From: SZUA-365 sp049663345
GTDB lineage: Bacteria; Bacteroidota; Ignavibacteria; SZUA-365
NCBI GenBank assembly: GCA_049663345.1
Contig: JBATDG010000085.1
Span: forward strand, 44,738 to 108,737
Direction of reading: 5' to 3'
Length of the DNA stretch: 64,000 nt
The notes under the pieces are model-generated. The model saw only the letters and a program-made list of their open reading frames with translations. It made no database searches and was not told the origin of the DNA. Of this stretch, positions 61,389-64,000 are shown one piece after another; positions within the stretch are counted from its first letter, which is position 1, and each line of letters starts with the position of its first letter. A program made the position numbers and the translations under genes.

Positions 61389-61655
61389 GATGAACTCCTT
61401 CTTGAAAAAGTGCCAAAGTGTTAACTCATCAAATCCCGGAAATTGGCACGGTCTCAAGAATCGATGGAAAATTCATTCTGCAGAACTTGCAGTACCGGAG
61501 GGTTATTTCAGGTGGGCGGTTCTCGAATGATTCATTGTACAATGTGGATATTAATTGATCGGTTTCCTAGTCATTTTTTCGCCCCTGTGAAAATAAGTGT
61601 ACGGGGACAGGGAACGATTTTACTGCGCATAATTCACAATTCTTCAACAACAGCA

Positions 61656-63896
61656 TTAATTCTGCCCGGCAGCTAATTTATCTGCAAGCGCGCCGGCGCT
61701 CGTTACGGGAAGTTCGCAGGCGAAATTGCGGCAGACATAGGCGGTGGCTTTGCCGTCCACCGGCTGGTTGTCCTTTATATAGGAGACGAGGGTCTCTATT
61801 TCTTCTGCATCGTGCTCAGGATGAAAGAGCAGCACGCTGCGGGGTTCCCAGCGCCTGCGCACTTCCGCTGCCATAGCTGCAGCCGCATTCCGGTCTTTCG
61901 CTGCGAGCACTATTTCCTTTCCTCCCTTCCCGACGAAATCCAGCGCCATGAGCATCACCGTACTTCCCGTGGGAGCCTGCGCCAGCTGTGAAGCAAAGGC
62001 GCGGAGAATTTCCTGCGCGCGCTGTTCGTAGGCGACGGTGCCGGTCATGCGCGCAAGCCGCACGAGATTGTAAGCAGCGACGGAATTGCCCGACGGCGTC
62101 GCTCCGTCGTAGGATTCTTTCGTACGGACGATAAGCTCCTCCGCATCCTTGGCGGTGAAGAATAGTCCGCCATTCGCTCCGTCATGAAACAGCGCGAGCA
62201 TCTTTTCTGTGAGCGACACTGCGGCGCCGAGATAGCGCGTCTCGAAACTCGCTTCGTAGAGGTCGATGAGTCCCCAGGTGAAATAAGTATAGTCTTCCAG
62301 AAAACCCGGGATGCCGGCTTTCCCCTGCCGCATCCTATGCAGCAGTGCTCCATCCTTCTGCAGCATCTGATTGAGTATCGCATCGGCCGCGCGCTGAGCC
62401 ATGGTGGTGAGCGCCGCGTCGCCGAAGGCCTGCCCCGCCTGCGCGAGCGCGGAAATCATCAGTCCGTTCCACGATACCAGCAGCTTGTCGTCGAGGGAGG
62501 GATGCACACGCCTGGCGCGAACGGCGAATTGCTTCTCCTTCGCCGCGGCAATGCGTTCTTTCGCCTTTGCGGCAGACAGCCCGTGACGTTCCGCCCATGC
62601 GTTCGGATCCAAGGCAATGTGGAGAATATTATTTCCATGTTCGAAATTCCCTTCTTGCGTCACACCGAAATATTCCGCCATCGCGGGGGTGTCCGCTCCG
62701 ACAGCGGCATCGAATTCCGCCCGGGTAAAAACATAGAACTTGCCTTCTTCCCCTTCGCTGTCCGCATTTTCAGCGGAGAAAAACATGCCGTTGGCATCTG
62801 TCATATCCCGATGGATATACTCAATTATTTCAAGGGCGATCGTTTTGTATTCGTCCTTCCCGCTGACCTGGTATGCATCCACATAGGCCATGAGCAGCAG
62901 GGCGTTGTCGTAGAGCATTTTCTCGAAATGCGGGACCAGCCATTTCCTATCCACCGAATACCGGCAGAAGCCGCCGCCGAGATGATCCCAGATGCCGCCG
63001 CGATACATTCGCAGCAGCGTATTCTCCACCATCTCCTGCAGCTTTCCGTCGCCGTCCGCAGTGGCGCGGCGGAGCATGAAGCTCAGCGTGTGGCCCATCG
63101 GGAATTTCGGCGCCGGACCGAAGCCGCCGAATTCCTCGTCATATCTGGACTTGAAGCTCCGCACGGCACGCTCGAGAGCGTCGGAAGGAATGTCGCCATC
63201 CTCCCCCTGCAGCGCGTGACTGAGCTGCTGCTGCAGCTGTTCGCCGATGCTCAGCACTTTCTGCCGGTCGTTTTTCCAGGCGTCGTGCATGGTCATGAGC
63301 ACGCGCATGAAGCCGGGACGGCCGAAACTGTCATCCTTCGGAAAATACGTGCCGGCGTAATACGGCTTCTTCTCCGGCGTCATAAATATAGTAAGCGGCC
63401 AGCCTCCGCTGCCGGTCATCGACTGACAGACGGTCATATAGATATGATCGACATCGGGACGTTCTTCCCGATCGACTTTGATCGACACGAAATGGTCGTT
63501 GAGATAGGCGGCGATTTCTGCGTCCTCGAAGGATTCATGCTCCATCACGTGACACCAGTGGCAGGTGCTGTAGCCGATGGAGAGAAAGATCGGCTTGTCT
63601 TCGCGTTTCGCCTTTTCAAACGCCTCATCGCCCCAGGGATACCAGTCCACCGGATTCCGCGCATGCTGCAGAAGGTAAGGACTCGACGTGAAAACCAGGC
63701 GGTTGAATTCGGGTCCGCCATCAGCGGGAAGCGTGGTCAGATCGGGCAGATTGAGTTCGCCGTCGCGAATTTTACTGTCGTGCGTCATGGAATTTCCGTT
63801 TCGGTTGTCGTTAGTTTCAATTTTGTGCTCCTGGCTGCAGCCGGCAGCGGGAAAGAGTCCCAGGAAAAGCAGAACTAGTGTCACGTCACGCATCAT
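61656..63896 (-). CDS. YyaL/DUF255 thioredoxin-fold plus (alpha/alpha)6-barrel protein, lipoprotein form
   Basis: The N-terminal thioredoxin-like DUF255 domain (~60-220) carries LQHARNPVDWYPWGDEAFEK, STCHWCHVMEHESFED with the CHWC pair (Cys112, Cys115), VDREERPDVD and GGWPLTIFMTP. The C-terminal two thirds form the six-hairpin glycosidase-like barrel of YyaL/spermatogenesis-associated protein 20 (GGIWDHLGGGFCRYSVDRKW, HFEKMLYDNALLL). Unlike the usual soluble form, it starts with a lipoprotein signal (FPAAGC, Cys20) and a ~35-residue linker, placing it in the envelope. Physiological role uncertain. Confidence 0.93.
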   Translation of the reverse strand: MMRDVTLVLLFLGLFPAAGCSQEHKIETNDNRNGNSMTHDSKIRDGELNLPDLTTLPADGGPEFNRLVFTSSPYLLQHARNPVDWYPWGDEAFEKAKREDKPIFLSIGYSTCHWCHVMEHESFEDAEIAAYLNDHFVSIKVDREERPDVDHIYMTVCQSMTGSGGWPLTIFMTPEKKPYYAGTYFPKDDSFGRPGFMRVLMTMHDAWKNDRQKVLSIGEQLQQQLSHALQGEDGDIPSDALERAVRSFKSRYDEEFGGFGPAPKFPMGHTLSFMLRRATADGDGKLQEMVENTLLRMYRGGIWDHLGGGFCRYSVDRKWLVPHFEKMLYDNALLLMAYVDAYQVSGKDEYKTIALEIIEYIHRDMTDANGMFFSAENADSEGEEGKFYVFTRAEFDAAVGADTPAMAEYFGVTQEGNFEHGNNILHIALDPNAWAERHGLSAAKAKERIAAAKEKQFAVRARRVHPSLDDKLLVSWNGLMISALAQAGQAFGDAALTTMAQRAADAILNQMLQKDGALLHRMRQGKAGIPGFLEDYTYFTWGLIDLYEASFETRYLGAAVSLTEKMLALFHDGANGGLFFTAKDAEELIVRTKESYDGATPSGNSVAAYNLVRLARMTGTVAYEQRAQEILRAFASQLAQAPTGSTVMLMALDFVGKGGKEIVLAAKDRNAAAAMAAEVRRRWEPRSVLLFHPEHDAEEIETLVSYIKDNQPVDGKATAYVCRNFACELPVTSAGALADKLAAGQN

Positions 63897-64000
63897 ATGT
63901 CGGATAAAGCCTTTTGAGCTTCACACGAGCGTCTGCTGTTGAGAATTGCCAGTCGATAGCAGCATTCTTGTTGTTCCGGCTCTGCTCCCAAGCAGCAACC
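63897..64000. other. Right-edge stretch
   Basis: Only ~100 bp upstream of the YyaL gene; presumably its promoter. Nothing else can be said. Confidence 0.4.

Noticed and set aside
62184..63878. 564-residue open frame on the plus strand
   Set aside because: Exactly antisense to the YyaL gene; His/Arg-rich shadow typical of GC-rich coding sequence. No recognisable domain or start signal.

Overview
The window looks like a chromosomal segment of a Bacteroidota/Chlorobi-group bacterium (Ignavibacteria- or Kapabacteria-like; the exact class is inference). Many large exported proteins end in the ~80-residue C-terminal sorting domain of the type IX secretion system (T9SS; YPNP-like start, V.DxLGR-like middle, SGxYxxRL-like end). 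Sensor kinases with two-component-regulator propellers plus Y_Y_Y domains, LytTR and NarL regulators, GH92 and M43 enzymes and the generally weak Shine-Dalgarno signals fit that group.

Layout. 1-5.1 kb: three T9SS-sorted secreted proteins (BNR propeller, Lcl/DUF1566, BPL_N amidotransferase-like). 5.1-6.6 kb: periplasmic cupin and a small membrane-protein/XRE-regulator operon with a clear promoter and paired operator-like sites. 6.75 kb: tRNA-Asp. 6.8-27.4 kb: an accessory region bounded by two ~145-bp direct repeats, each carrying a terminator and the tail of what looks like a serine recombinase. It holds RhuM with hsdR/Fic remnants, a YadA-like/S74 surface fibre gene, a RelE/HigB-like toxin-antitoxin pair, an AAA_14/DUF4143 ATPase gene broken by one stop codon, a remnant of a second ATPase copy, dispersed mosaic repeats, two phage-tail-fibre-like secreted proteins, a NarL-type two-component pair and a large regulatory-like lipoprotein.

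27.4-42.6 kb: lipoproteins, an outer-membrane-like protein, a DUF2959 lipoprotein, argD (the one clear metabolic gene), two large T9SS proteins including an M43 metalloprotease, a TPR histidine kinase with its NarL regulator, a T9SS propeller protein and a 36-residue membrane protein with an excellent ribosome binding site and terminator. 42.7-50.9 kb: a seven-gene minus-strand operon with alternating paralogous lipoproteins, a predicted outer-membrane barrel protein with a secreted multidomain N-terminus, a second protein sharing that N-terminal module, and a receiver-only regulator at the head. This is the best candidate for an undescribed envelope system. 51.3-55.5 kb: a LytTR regulator and LytS-type propeller/PAS kinase. 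55.5-56.3 kb: broken T9SS gene remnants. 56.4-63.9 kb: GH92 mannosidase, a T9SS sialidase-like propeller, an RRM protein and a YyaL/DUF255 thioredoxin-fold lipoprotein.

Taken together, the window is mainly cell-surface biology: secreted propellers, fibres, hydrolases and lipoproteins, with four signalling loci nearby that probably sense envelope or extracellular conditions. All functional statements come from reading the sequence; no search was run.
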